DNA from: an uncultured Clostridium sp.
GTDB lineage: Bacteria > Bacillota > Clostridia > TANB77 > CAG-508
DNA length: 42,385 nt
NCBI GenBank assembly: GCA_947573555.1
Contig: CANPFO010000007.1
Coordinates: 1-42,385, forward strand
Direction of reading: 5' to 3'
The notes below the pieces were generated by a model, which did not search any database, was not told where the DNA came from, and saw nothing but the letters and a program-made list of their open reading frames with translations. Shown in pieces: positions 8,787 to 17,272 of this stretch. Numbering within the stretch: position 1 is the first letter of the stretch; each line of letters begins with the position of its first letter. A program made the position numbers and the translations under genes.

Positions 8787-10256
8787 TTAGTATAAATATA
8801 TTGTTACATATAAAATATCATCTATACATTGATATTCTAAATCTGGATTCTTATTTTCAAAGTATTTTTTTGATTGTTCTTTATTTGCTTTTATAGTTTG
8901 TAAATTCCTTGTTGTGTAAAAATTTATAACTCCGTCTGCTGCCCAGCTTGTTTTTAATGCATTATGAGTAAATGATGTTTTATTTTTTACTCCTTTAAAA
9001 TATCCTTTTGATGATTTATTTAATACTGCAACTTTTACAATTTTTGTTACTTCAATCCCAGTTTCTTTTTCATATTTTTCAATATAACTGTCAACTTTCT
9101 CTATTTCTTGCTTTTCTAATCTATTTACTTCTTTGTGTTGTAGCATTATACTTTCATAATTTAATATGTTAATAGTTATGTATGATACTAGAGTTAATAT
9201 TGCAAATAAACTTAATTTTTTCTTGTTTTCAAATAATTCTGTTTCTACATATAAGAATAAAAATATTATTCCAATTAAAGCCCCAAGTGCATTTCTTAGT
9301 CTTCCTGTATAGAAACTTGTTAGTGTTAATATATATGTTACACTACTTGCTGATATTGTTATTAAAACAATCGCTATGTATTTAAATAATATATTACTAT
9401 CATTTCTTTTGTTAAATATTTTTATTTGGTATATTACTACTATTAATGTTAAGATATCTAGAAATATTATAAATGCATTTTTAGGAAATAAGTTACACGT
9501 CTCTTTTAAAATAATTGGCATTCTTATAAATATTTTTTTTATATTTTCACCAATTTTGGATATATCACCTAATCTTTTTTGCTCTACTTGGAATATATTT
9601 TCTATTATTTGTACTGAACCTATATTTAAAATAACCGCTATAAATGCTATAACTCCTGATTTTATCAAGTCCATTAATATTTGCTTGATATCTTTTTTGT
9701 TTTTCAAAATTGTAAATAATGTTACAAATGCAAAAAATAGTCCTATTGTTCCTTGGTAACATATTATTCCTAGTATTGTTAAAATTAGGCTTTTTAGAAT
9801 TGAGTATTTGCTTTTTTCTATTAATATATTTGCTGATATTATAAATAGTAACACACTTATTGCCATAACTATACTTTCTACAAAGTACATATTTTCTAGA
9901 TACATAAAATTAAATATTGTTATATAACTTATTGCAATTAAAATTATCTCTTGTATTTTGTTTTTCGGCTGTTTGTATTTTGTTATAACATTGTTTAAAT
10001 ATATTATTGTAATATTCGATATTATTAATGCTAACAATAATGTTATAAATACATAAATCTCTATAGATATATTTACTTTTGCAGCAATTAGCCCTATTAT
10101 TGCCATAATTAGCCTTCCATCTTTTAGTGACCAGTTTATTGCATAGTTTTCATACCCTACATTTGCTATGTTGTATGTGTCTGTTGCATAGTGCCCTATT
10201 AAAAATGGCATAAATATTATTATTGTTATTATTAGTGTTGTTAAAAATTTTTTCAT
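8787..10256 (-). CDS. GtrII-like membrane glucosyltransferase
   Basis: Multi-pass membrane protein of about 489 residues. The short first segment is followed by the HYATDTYNIANVGYENYA...SLKDGRLIMAII region, with conserved D, W and GR positions typical of GtrII-type glucosyl transferases that decorate surface polymers. The C-terminal 130 residues are soluble. I start at the ATG 10256 (MKKFLTTLIIT). The frame also runs 12 codons further to a TTG, but those codons (MDKMSKRNRPYE) are pure hairpin-element sequence. That element lies between a perfect AAAGGAGG and the ATG, leaving only AAAAGGA about 13 bases ahead. Expression may therefore be altered. Confidence 0.65.
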   Translation of the reverse strand: MKKFLTTLIITIIIFMPFLIGHYATDTYNIANVGYENYAINWSLKDGRLIMAIIGLIAAKVNISIEIYVFITLLLALIISNITIIYLNNVITKYKQPKNKIQEIILIAISYITIFNFMYLENMYFVESIVMAISVLLFIISANILIEKSKYSILKSLILTILGIICYQGTIGLFFAFVTLFTILKNKKDIKQILMDLIKSGVIAFIAVILNIGSVQIIENIFQVEQKRLGDISKIGENIKKIFIRMPIILKETCNLFPKNAFIIFLDILTLIVVIYQIKIFNKRNDSNILFKYIAIVLITISASSVTYILTLTSFYTGRLRNALGALIGIIFLFLYVETELFENKKKLSLFAILTLVSYITINILNYESIMLQHKEVNRLEKQEIEKVDSYIEKYEKETGIEVTKIVKVAVLNKSSKGYFKGVKNKTSFTHNALKTSWAADGVINFYTTRNLQTIKANKEQSKKYFENKNPDLEYQCIDDILYVTIYLY

Positions 10257-10262
10257 CTCATA

Positions 10263-10308
10263 GGGACGGTTCCTTTTGGACATTTTGTCCAAAAAGAACC
10301 GTTGTTCC
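10263..10308. repeat. Family C hairpin (GGGACGGTTC type) between RBS and start codon
   Basis: ACGGTTCCTTTTGGACA at 10266-10282 is complementary, with one unpaired or mismatched position, to TGTCCAAAAAGAACCGT ending at 10302. It forms a compact hairpin of about 37 bases. It separates AAAGGAGGAAC (minus strand) from the glycosyltransferase ATG. Its build resembles families A and B, with GGGAC and a short self-complementary body. Confidence 0.75.
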
Positions 10309-10412
10309 TCCTTTGCTTCTTTTTGTTATTTTTATATCATATTTGATGCTAATTGTCTATAAAATTTTCCTTTATAAAACTAAAAAATCTAAGTATCTGT
10401 TGTCGGTCAGCC

Positions 10413-10534
10413 TTAGATAATAAAAAATGCTTATATATTAATATTTTTTGATAAAAACATAGCTAGAATCTACCCTTAGGTCTTTATCTTCAAAACATTA
10501 ATATATAAGCATTTTAACATTTTTTATTATCTAA
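10413..10534. repeat. Palindrome sharing the family A core (122 bp)
   Basis: TTAGATAATAAAAAATG at the left end is complementary to CATTTTTTATTATCTAA at the right end, with a further inner pair (GCTTATATATTAAT...). The asymmetric centre, read on the minus strand, contains AAAGACCTAAGGGTAGA and CTAGCTATGTTTTT. It aligns without gaps to the core of both family A copies over about 75 bases, roughly 80% identical by eye, although the outer arms are unrelated. Apart from this and the family C hairpin, I see nothing in 10257-10610. Confidence 0.75.
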
Positions 10535-10610
10535 AGCAATTATCTTTTGTTTATGCTACTTGAATTTTTCTATTTTATAATTAGTAATTATATATAAAAA
10601 TATAGTAAAT

Positions 10611-12097
10611 TTAACCTATAAGTACTACTCGAAAGCCTACATATTCATCTAGTATACCAGTTTCACAAATGTAGGAAAATAGGCTATAACGTTTAAAGAA
10701 TGGAGTAGTTGTATATGGAAAGTACGAATTTCCTTTCCAATTCCCGTGTTTCTAATATCGCATCTCCATATGCATACTTCTCTGTTCTTTCACTATAGTA
10801 TATGTTCCTATTGCTTATATCATTATCGTATGATGTATTACATGGATACACTGTGGCATGTTTTGTATCCATTTCCATCTGGTGTTGTTTTTGCTACATA
10901 TGAACTTCCATAAGCTAGAAAACCTCTATTTCCATTTGTTATATATCCTGTTATATGTTCCTCTACACAACCTATTAAATCAAATACCCCACTATTATTA
11001 TTGGTACTACTTGCATCTACTCCATTTGGTGTGTTACTTCCACTATATCCTGTTATTGCCCTTATACTTTTTGAACCTTTAATATCTTTTGAATTTTTTG
11101 TTACTTCTGTTCCATTTCTTCCATATTTGCTTTGTGTTAAATATGCAACTGCTCCCCATTCACTATTTTTCATCATATGGCTATCTGTTTGGCTTGGGTT
11201 TAATCCATAAAAGTTTGTTTCCTTTGATATTTCCTGTGATATTGTATAACTATCTCCTGTACTTATTACATTATATGCATATGTTAATGGCTTAAATACT
11301 GGATATGATAACTTTTGCTCTGCATATTTACTTGAGGACAAATCTTGTGATAGTGCATTTGTTGTATAATTACTGTTATATTGTGTATATTTTTTATCTG
11401 AATATACTACTGTATCACTTCCATTTACTACTGTTGTCGCTGATGTTTCACTTGTTGTACTTGCTTGGAATCCTGCTGCATATTTTGCTACCCAAAATCC
11501 CGCTATTTCTTTATCCCATTCTCCATTCATAAAGTTATTACTTGTTCCATCTCTAAAACTTGGATGTATATATTTATAATCTGCATCTACTGTTGTTTGT
11601 GTTGTTGGTATAAATTTTACATTTATTGTTTGTGTTCCTTCTGGTATTATATATTCATATCTTGGTATCCACACCCAATAACTTCCATCTTTTGTTTTTG
11701 CATTTGCCCATTTTTGATTTTCATAATCATACCATTTGTCTTTATTTTCTTCTGTTACTAATATTTCTTTTCCTTCTGTGTCCCAATATACTCCTGTCAT
11801 TCCTTTCATTATTTGGGGGCTGTTTACCTTTCCATCCCAACTTCCATCTGTTATTGTGTCTTCTATATTTCCACTTACATATCCATCTATTTTATTTGAA
11901 TAATCTGCTAATATCGAATTTTCTAAATCTTGTGATTCTTTTGTTTTTTCTTCTGCTTGTCTTGATTTTTCAAATAACCCGCTTCCTGCTAATTGTGATA
12001 TTGATATTCCTACTAATATTAGTAATATTAGTATAGTTATTACTAGTGCTACTAATGTTATACCATTATCTCTTTTAATTCTATTTTTTAATAACAT
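10611..12097 (-). pseudogene. Pilin-like N-terminus fused to an FGE/C-type-lectin-like domain, two frameshifts
   Basis: Secreted or surface protein of unknown role. The N-terminus NGITLVALVITILILLILVG resembles a type IV prepilin leader and hydrophobic helix, but the usual Glu at +5 is Ala. A coiled linker follows, then a domain with the FGE-sulfatase/C-type-lectin signature (WVWIPRYEY, FWVAKYAAGF, MMKNSEWGAVAYL, GVFDLIGCVEEH, VGFRVVL). The first frame ends at 10838. An extra A in AAAA at 10861-10864 and an extra base at the CGGG of 10743-10746 break the reading. Correcting both gives YKHATVYPCN, GDAILET, GNWKGNSYFPYTTTPFF and a natural end GFRVVLIG at 10611, about 494 residues. The normal GNVWEW is changed to GCVEEH, which may itself indicate decay. 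Confidence 0.7.
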
Positions 12098-12134
12098 TTT
12101 CCATTTCTCCTTTTATAATATTAAAATTGAATAA

Positions 12135-12191
12135 TAAAAAATAGCAAATTTCAACCTGTATCTATAAAAAATACAAGTTTTAATTTGCTAT
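12135..12191 (-). terminator. Rho-independent terminator after fhs and the small ORF
   Basis: On the minus strand ATAGCAAATT..AACTTGTAT pairs with ATACAGGTT.AAATTTGCTAT around a short loop (stem near 20 bp) and is followed directly by TTTTTTATT. It lies 34 bases after the small ORF at 12225-12302 and upstream of the pilin-like gene. Confidence 0.8.
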
Positions 12192-12224
12192 CTGTATTTA
12201 TTTCATTCATATTTAATAATGCAA

Positions 12225-12302
12225 TTATTTCTCTAAAATTGCTTGTGTGTGCGCGCGTGTGTGTACTCCTGCAAGACATTCGTGTTTTTTAGTTTTCTTC
12301 AT
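12225..12302 (-). CDS. Unannotated 25-residue small protein downstream of fhs
   Basis: Reading MKKTKKHECLAGVHTRAHTQ-AILEK, it begins 23 bases after the fhs stop. AAGGAG lies six bases before the ATG, one of the better ribosome-binding sites in the window, and a strong terminator follows. It has a basic N-terminus, then one Cys and three His (H7, C9, H14, H17) that could hold a metal or simply be chance. The H-T-R-A-H-T part is encoded by an alternating purine-pyrimidine tract that stands out sharply from the AT-rich surroundings. I do not recognise a family. Confidence 0.55.
   Translation of the reverse strand: MKKTKKHECLAGVHTRAHTQAILEK
12244..12265. other. 22-bp alternating purine-pyrimidine tract (GT/GC), Z-DNA-prone
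   Basis: TGTGTGTGCGCGCGTGTGTG continuing into TA alternates strictly over 22 bases and includes GCGCGCG in a window that is otherwise very AT-rich. It lies inside the small ORF downstream of fhs. Confidence 0.85.
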
Positions 12303-12325
12303 ATTTTTCTCCTTTTTCTTTTGTG

Positions 12326-13987
12326 TTAAAAAATTCCTACTATTTTTTCATTTTCATCAATATCAATGCTTTCAGCAGCTGGCACTTTAGGAAGTCCTGG
12401 CATTGTCATTATCTTTCCAGAAATTGCTACAACAAAGCCTCCCCCTGCTTTTAAATTAATTTCTCTTATCGTAATTTTAAAAGGCTCTTTACATTCTAAG
12501 TTTTTAGCATCATCAGAAAAAGAATACTGAGTTTTTGCAATACATATTGGTAAATTTTTGAATCCTAATGTTTCAATTCTATTTATTTCATCTGTTGCCT
12601 CTTTTGAAAACTCTACACCTTCTGCTCCATAAATCTCTCTTGCTACTTTTTCAATTTTAGTCTTTATATCATCTTGTAAATCATATATATATTTAAAGTT
12701 TTCTTGTTTCTCTGTTAATTTTACCAATTTATTAGCTATATCAATAGCTCCTTGTCCACCTTTAGCCCAGCCATCAACTAAGCTTGATTCAATACCATTT
12801 TTATATAATTCTGATTGTATATATTGTACTTCTTCTTCTGTATCAGAATTAAATTTATTTATAGCAACTATAACATTTAATCCAAATTTATCTTTTAAAT
12901 TTTCTATATGTTTATATAAATTAGCCATTCCATTCTGTAAGCCTTCTATATTTTCTTCTTGAATTTTTTCTTTTTCTATTCCGCCATGATATTTTAAAGC
13001 TTTAATTGTTGCTACTATAACAACAGCATTAGGTTTTATATTTGCTTTTCGACATTTTATATCTAAAAATTTTTCAGCTCCTAAATCTGCTCCAAACCCT
13101 GCTTCCGTAACTGTATAGTCTGCAAGTTTCATTGCCATTTTTGTTGCAATTATACTATTACATCCATGTGCTATATTTGCAAATGGTCCTCCATGTATTA
13201 TTGCTGGTGTATGTTCTAATGTTTGTACTAAATTTGGTTTTATAGCATCTCTTAAAAGAACTGTCATTGCACCTTGTGCATTTAAATTTTTAGCATATAT
13301 AGGCTCTTTTTTTGAATTATATCCTATAATTATATTTCCTAATTTTTCTTTTAAATCTACTATATTTTCAGATAAGCATAAAATTGCCATAATCTCTGAT
13401 GCAACTGTTATATCAAATCCATCAGTTCTTGGTACAACATTCTTTTCTCCAGATAATCCAGTTTCAACTTTTCTTAATTGTCTATCATTTAAGTCCACAC
13501 ATCTTTTCCAAGTAACTTCTTGAATGTCTAATTCATTTCCAAAATAAATGTGATTATCTATTATACTTGCTAACAAATTATTTGCTGCTGTAATTGCGTG
13601 AATATCACCAGTAAAATGAAGGTTTATATCTTCCATTGGTGCAACTTGTACATATCCTCCACCTGTTGCTCCACCTTTTATTCCAAATACTGGTCCAAGT
13701 GATGGTTCTCTAAGTGCTAATATTGACTTTTTTCCAATTTTAGAAAGTCCATCTGCTATTGCAATAGATACTGTTGTTTTCCCTTCTCCTAGAGGTGTTG
13801 GATTTATTGCAGTAACTAATATTAGTTTTCCATTTTCTTTGTTTTTAAGTTCATCATATACTGAGTTATCTATCTTGGCTTTATATTTTCCATAGCATTC
13901 AATATTATCTTCTTTAATGTCTAACTTCTCAGCTATTTTATTTATTCTTTCTAATTCTACACTTTTGGCAATTTCTATATCTGTCAT
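12326..13987 (-). CDS. fhs: Formate-tetrahydrofolate ligase
   Basis: ATP-dependent synthesis of 10-formyl-THF from formate and THF, an entry point of one-carbon metabolism and the methyl branch of the Wood-Ljungdahl pathway. It has 553 residues, full length. The P-loop [11 protein letters not shown] is at 62-72, followed by [18 protein letters not shown], the NRLL-type region [18 protein letters not shown] and a C-terminal [22 protein letters not shown] lies before the ATG. A palindromic element begins eight bases upstream of that ribosome-binding site. The downstream small ORF appears to share the transcript. The product could supply formyl groups to fmt, encoded 6 kb away. Confidence 0.97.
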   Translation of the reverse strand: MTDIEIAKSVELERINKIAEKLDIKEDNIECYGKYKAKIDNSVYDELKNKENGKLILVTAINPTPLGEGKTTVSIAIADGLSKIGKKSILALREPSLGPVFGIKGGATGGGYVQVAPMEDINLHFTGDIHAITAANNLLASIIDNHIYFGNELDIQEVTWKRCVDLNDRQLRKVETGLSGEKNVVPRTDGFDITVASEIMAILCLSENIVDLKEKLGNIIIGYNSKKEPIYAKNLNAQGAMTVLLRDAIKPNLVQTLEHTPAIIHGGPFANIAHGCNSIIATKMAMKLADYTVTEAGFGADLGAEKFLDIKCRKANIKPNAVVIVATIKALKYHGGIEKEKIQEENIEGLQNGMANLYKHIENLKDKFGLNVIVAINKFNSDTEEEVQYIQSELYKNGIESSLVDGWAKGGQGAIDIANKLVKLTEKQENFKYIYDLQDDIKTKIEKVAREIYGAEGVEFSKEATDEINRIETLGFKNLPICIAKTQYSFSDDAKNLECKEPFKITIREINLKAGGGFVVAISGKIMTMPGLPKVPAAESIDIDENEKIVGIF

Positions 13988-14008
13988 TTAAATTCCTCCT
14001 TTTATACC

Positions 14009-14226
14009 AATGCTGTTAAGTTGTTACTAGTAAGCCTAGTTGGTAATATATATTAAAATACTGTTCTTTGCTGGTCGGACTTGTCATATAAGGTAGTTAT
14101 AAACTCTTCAAAGATATAAAAGTTAACCTAGCTTATCTGTATAGATATCTGTCCTTCCAAACTGCGCATCACTTTATTTTAATATATATTACCAACTAGG
14201 CTTACTAGTAACAACTTAACAGCATT
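14009..14226. repeat. Perfect 52-bp inverted repeats around a 114-bp unique core
   Basis: AATGCTGTTAAGTTGTTACT... at 14009-14060 is the exact reverse complement of 14175-14226, all 52 bases. The core (14061-14174) has no long palindrome and no ORF of note. The element fills the gap between the DUF212 stop (14232) and the fhs ribosome-binding site (13995-14001). The sequence is unrelated to families A-C. Confidence 0.9.
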
Positions 14227-14231
14227 CATCT

Positions 14232-14672
14232 TTATGCTACTATTCCTGCAATTATTCCAATTAGTGCTCCAACAAAAACTTGAATTGGAGTATGTCCTAA
14301 AAGTTCTACCAATTTTTCAGATACTTGTACACTTGTAAGTCCTGGCGTTTGAACAATCTTATTTAAAATAGCTGCTTGTTTACCAGCTGCCCTTCTAACT
14401 CCACATGCATCATACATCACTATTAACGCCAAAAATAGTGAAACAGCGAATATAGGGCTATCTACACCTTCATTTTTTCCTATTAGTGTTGCTAAACTCG
14501 TTACTATTGCTGAATGTGAACTTGGCATTCCTCCTGCTCCTATAATTCTTTTGAAATTAAATTTTTTTGTTGTTATCAAATCATATATTACTTTATATGA
14601 TTGTATTAAAGCCCATAATAAAAATGGTATATAAATATATTTATTTTGTATAAAATTTGTAAAAACATCCAT
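14232..14672 (-). CDS. DUF212 (YuiD-like, PAP2-related) membrane protein
   Basis: A 146-residue membrane protein with the DUF212 signature GAGGMPSSHSAIVTSLAT, MYDACGVRRAAGKQA and LGHTPIQVFVGALIGI. The SSHS and H positions match the acid-phosphatase/haloperoxidase fold, so a lipid-linked phosphatase role is likely but unproven. AAGGTGA precedes the ATG. It is the last gene of the asp23-xse operon, 21 bases after xseB. Confidence 0.9.
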   Translation of the reverse strand: MDVFTNFIQNKYIYIPFLLWALIQSYKVIYDLITTKKFNFKRIIGAGGMPSSHSAIVTSLATLIGKNEGVDSPIFAVSLFLALIVMYDACGVRRAAGKQAAILNKIVQTPGLTSVQVSEKLVELLGHTPIQVFVGALIGIIAGIVA

Positions 14673-14693
14673 TTTTAAAATTCACCTTTTCTT

Positions 14694-14918
14694 CTAATTT
14701 TCTTCTGCAGTAAAGCTTTTTTCTTCTATACTGCTGTCTTTTTCTAATAAAATTGTTATTCTCTTTTCTGCTTCTTCTAATATTTTGTTACATTCTTTTG
14801 ATATCTTTATTCCTTGCTCAAATTTAGAAATTGATTCATCTAAATTCAAATCTCCTTTTTCTAATTCTGTCACTATTTTCTCTAGTTCTTCCATATTATT
14901 TTCAAAATTTGATTTCAT
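14694..14918 (-). CDS. xseB: Exodeoxyribonuclease VII small subunit
   Basis: Partner of XseA in the nuclease that degrades single-stranded DNA in both directions. It has 74 residues with the signature MEELEKIVTELEKGDLNLDE, SISKFEQGIK and a coiled C-terminal helix. GAAAGGA lies before the ATG. One small anchored-protein gene separates it from xseA, an unusual interruption. Confidence 0.95.
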   Translation of the reverse strand: MKSNFENNMEELEKIVTELEKGDLNLDESISKFEQGIKISKECNKILEEAEKRITILLEKDSSIEEKSFTAEEN

Positions 14919-14932
14919 TAATATTTTCCTTT

Positions 14933-15415
14933 CTATTCTGTTACAGTTCCTTTTTCTGTATCTACGGTATATACTGCAACTGTTGTTCTATTTGCATTGT
15001 TACTTCTTACTGTAACTTCATATATTGCTCCAGAAATTAATCTTGCTTGAAAATCGTAAGAACTTATTGAAATTGCCCATTCTTCTTGTGCTAATTTTAT
15101 TGCTTTTTGTTCATTGTTAAGCTCAACATTTTCATTTTTACTTTCTTGTTCTTCTTTTCCAACAACTTCATTTGTTATTTCATTCTTTGCTTCATTTTTC
15201 ACTTCATTTTGAAATGTTGTATTATTTTCTACTGTTTCATTTTCTTTGTTTTGTTCTACTTTATTATCATCAAAGTAATTCAACATATTAGTAATTGTAT
15301 TATTTTGTGAATTTGTACTATTTGTTAAATTATTATTTTTTACATATACTGTAGCAATTACTATGACTAAAATTACAAGTAATAATGCTATAAAAATTTT
15401 TGTTCCATTTGACAT
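14933..15415 (-). CDS. Membrane-anchored protein with C-terminal PepSY-like domain
   Basis: 160 residues. An N-terminal transmembrane helix (IFIALLLVILVIVIATVYV) is followed by a low-complexity Asn/Glu-rich stretch of about 60 residues. A C-terminal domain follows (KAIKLAQEEW, GAIYEVTVRS, VAVYTVDTEKGTVTE) with the shape of PepSY: helix, then paired strands ending in a D-x-x-x-G turn. Topology predicts the domain outside the cell. AGAGGT lies before the ATG. It sits between xseA and xseB, with no obvious functional link. Confidence 0.65.
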   Translation of the reverse strand: MSNGTKIFIALLLVILVIVIATVYVKNNNLTNSTNSQNNTITNMLNYFDDNKVEQNKENETVENNTTFQNEVKNEAKNEITNEVVGKEEQESKNENVELNNEQKAIKLAQEEWAISISSYDFQARLISGAIYEVTVRSNNANRTTVAVYTVDTEKGTVTE

Positions 15416-15432
15416 ATGTTTTACCTCTTTTC

Positions 15433-16626
15433 TTATAAGATTTCGGCTTCCTTTTCTCCATCTACAAATCTTATACTTATTTTATCACCTGTTTTTATAT
15501 CTTTTGCACTTTTTACTATTTTATTATTACTTTCTATTAGTGAATATCCTCTTGTTAATGTTTTTAATGGACTTAATGTATCTAATTTAGATATTAATTC
15601 TATGTATTTTGTTTTCTCTTGTTTTTGCCTTATATTTATAATATTTTCTAATTTTTTTATATATGAATCTATTTTTAAATAATTATCATTTATATTTCTT
15701 AATGGTTCTTTAAATATCCTACTAGACGTACATTTTTCATATCTTAGCCTCATTATTTCAACTTTTTTTATTAGATTGGTTCTTAATCTATTTTGATATG
15801 TGTTAATTTTTTGAGATAGTTCATAAACATCTGGTACTGCTAGCTCTGCTGCTGCAGATGGAGTTGGTGCTCTTAAATCTGCAACAAAATCTGATATAGA
15901 AAAATCTGTTTCATGTCCTACTGCTGAAATAATGGGTATTTCTGAATTATATATACTATGAGCTACGATTTCTTCATTAAATGGCCATAGGTCTTCCAGT
16001 GATCCTCCACCTCTAGCTAATATTAGAACATCTGCTAGTTTATTTTCATTCATTATTTTTATTCCGTTAGCTATTTTTTCTGCTGCTCCTTCTCCTTGTA
16101 CAGGAACTGGAAATAATCTAATTTGTACTTTTGGATTTCTTCTAGTACTTACATTTATTATATCTCTTATTACTGAACCAGTTTGTGATGTTAATACACC
16201 TATTGTTTTAGGTATCTTTGGAATAGCTTTTTTATGTGCTTCATCAAAATATCCATCTTGCTCTAGCCTTTTCTTTAATTCTTCATATTTCTTATATAGA
16301 ATTCCTATTCCATCTTCTTGCATAGCTTTTACATAAATTTGATATACTCCATCTCTTTCGAATACCGAAATTGTTCCAGCAATAAAGACTTTCATTCCAT
16401 CTTTAGGAATAAAGTCTAGTCTTTGTGCATATGTTTTAAACATTATACATTTTATTAGTGAATTTTCATCTTTTAAAGTAAAATATAAATGCCCTGTATA
16501 ATGGTTTTTAAAATTTGATATTTCTCCTTTTACTAATACATTTTGTAATGCTTCATCATTCTCAAATTTTTCTTTTATATAACTATTTAATTGACTTACA
16601 CTTACTGCTATATCTGAATAACTCAT
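15433..16626 (-). CDS. xseA: Exodeoxyribonuclease VII large subunit
   Basis: Catalytic subunit of ExoVII. 397 residues: N-terminal OB fold (VSQLNSYIKEKFEND, VKGEISNFKNHYTGHLYFTL), then the nuclease core with IGVLTSQTGSVIRDIINV, ARGGGSLEDLWPFNEE and SAVGHETDFSISDFVADLRA, and the C-terminal coiled coil and tail (LTRGYSLI). The start is three bases after the nusB stop, so translation is probably coupled. Confidence 0.97.
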   Translation of the reverse strand: MSYSDIAVSVSQLNSYIKEKFENDEALQNVLVKGEISNFKNHYTGHLYFTLKDENSLIKCIMFKTYAQRLDFIPKDGMKVFIAGTISVFERDGVYQIYVKAMQEDGIGILYKKYEELKKRLEQDGYFDEAHKKAIPKIPKTIGVLTSQTGSVIRDIINVSTRRNPKVQIRLFPVPVQGEGAAEKIANGIKIMNENKLADVLILARGGGSLEDLWPFNEEIVAHSIYNSEIPIISAVGHETDFSISDFVADLRAPTPSAAAELAVPDVYELSQKINTYQNRLRTNLIKKVEIMRLRYEKCTSSRIFKEPLRNINDNYLKIDSYIKKLENIINIRQKQEKTKYIELISKLDTLSPLKTLTRGYSLIESNNKIVKSAKDIKTGDKISIRFVDGEKEAEIL

Positions 16627-16629
16627 AAA

Positions 16630-17034
16630 TTACATATCCTTTACTACACTTGCTAAAATACCATTAACAAAATTTTTTGATTTGTCTTCTCCATATTTTT
16701 TGGCAAGTTCTACTGCTTCATTTATTGCAACTTTATATGGTATATCATTATATTTAATTTCAAAAATTGCAAGTTTTAATATTGATAAATCCATTTTTGA
16801 AATTCTACTTAATTTCCAATCTTCTTTTAGGTTCTTTTGAATTTCATTTAAAATTGTGTCTTTATTTTTTTCAATTCCTAGAATTACATTTTTTATATAT
16901 TTTTGTGCTTCTTCATTATCTATTTCATTGCTTTCAAAAAATAATTCTATTTGTTCTTCTATATTTTCTGTATTTTGAATTTCTAAGCTATATATTAATT
17001 TGAAAGCATTTTCTCTAATTGCTGATCTATTCAT
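16630..17034 (-). CDS. nusB: Transcription antitermination protein NusB
   Basis: RNA-binding factor of the rRNA antitermination complex. It has 134 residues, all-helical, with the family signatures RENAFKLIYSLE, SKMDLSILKLAIFEI, DIPYKVAINEAVELAKKYG and KSKNFVNGILASV. AAGGAAG precedes the ATG, 15 bases after the DUF2273 stop. The asp23-amaP-DUF2273-nusB-xseA order recurs across Clostridia. Confidence 0.97.
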   Translation of the reverse strand: MNRSAIRENAFKLIYSLEIQNTENIEEQIELFFESNEIDNEEAQKYIKNVILGIEKNKDTILNEIQKNLKEDWKLSRISKMDLSILKLAIFEIKYNDIPYKVAINEAVELAKKYGEDKSKNFVNGILASVVKDM

Positions 17035-17049
17035 TTTTTCTTCCTTTTC

Positions 17050-17253
17050 TTACATTTTATCAATAAATTTTTTTAATTTGACTTTTACATCATCTTTATT
17101 TTGTTGAATATAGTTTCCAATAAAAGCTGCTACTACAACTAATAGAACCCCAACTATTAATGCATATAATCTTGTAGCTAATATAATTATTGCTATTAGT
17201 ACTCCTATTATTGCTCCTCTATATTGATTAATAAATTTTTTAAATTCTTCCAT
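17050..17253 (-). CDS. DUF2273 small membrane protein
   Basis: 67 residues with two transmembrane segments joined by a very short turn (YRGAIIGVLIAIIILATRL, VGVLLVVVAAFIGNYI) and a basic C-terminal tail. It matches DUF2273, which accompanies AmaP and Asp23 proteins. It is probably part of the membrane complex that anchors Asp23. GGAG lies ahead of the ATG. Confidence 0.88.
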   Translation of the reverse strand: MEEFKKFINQYRGAIIGVLIAIIILATRLYALIVGVLLVVVAAFIGNYIQQNKDDVKVKLKKFIDKM

Positions 17254-17272
17254 TTTGCTCTCCTTTCATATT

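Noticed and set aside
10611..10740. Diversity-generating retroelement variable region at the C-terminus of the FGE-like protein
   Set aside because: No reverse transcriptase, no second copy (template repeat) and no cluster of AAY codons was seen in the window.
10693..10878. Separate 61-residue gene
   Set aside because: It is the middle segment of the frameshifted pilin/FGE gene (ATVYPCN...GDAILET), not an independent protein.
13988..14231. THF riboswitch upstream of fhs
   Set aside because: The whole upstream gap is the 52-bp inverted-repeat element plus a short ribosome-binding region. I could not find the THF aptamer's conserved segments.
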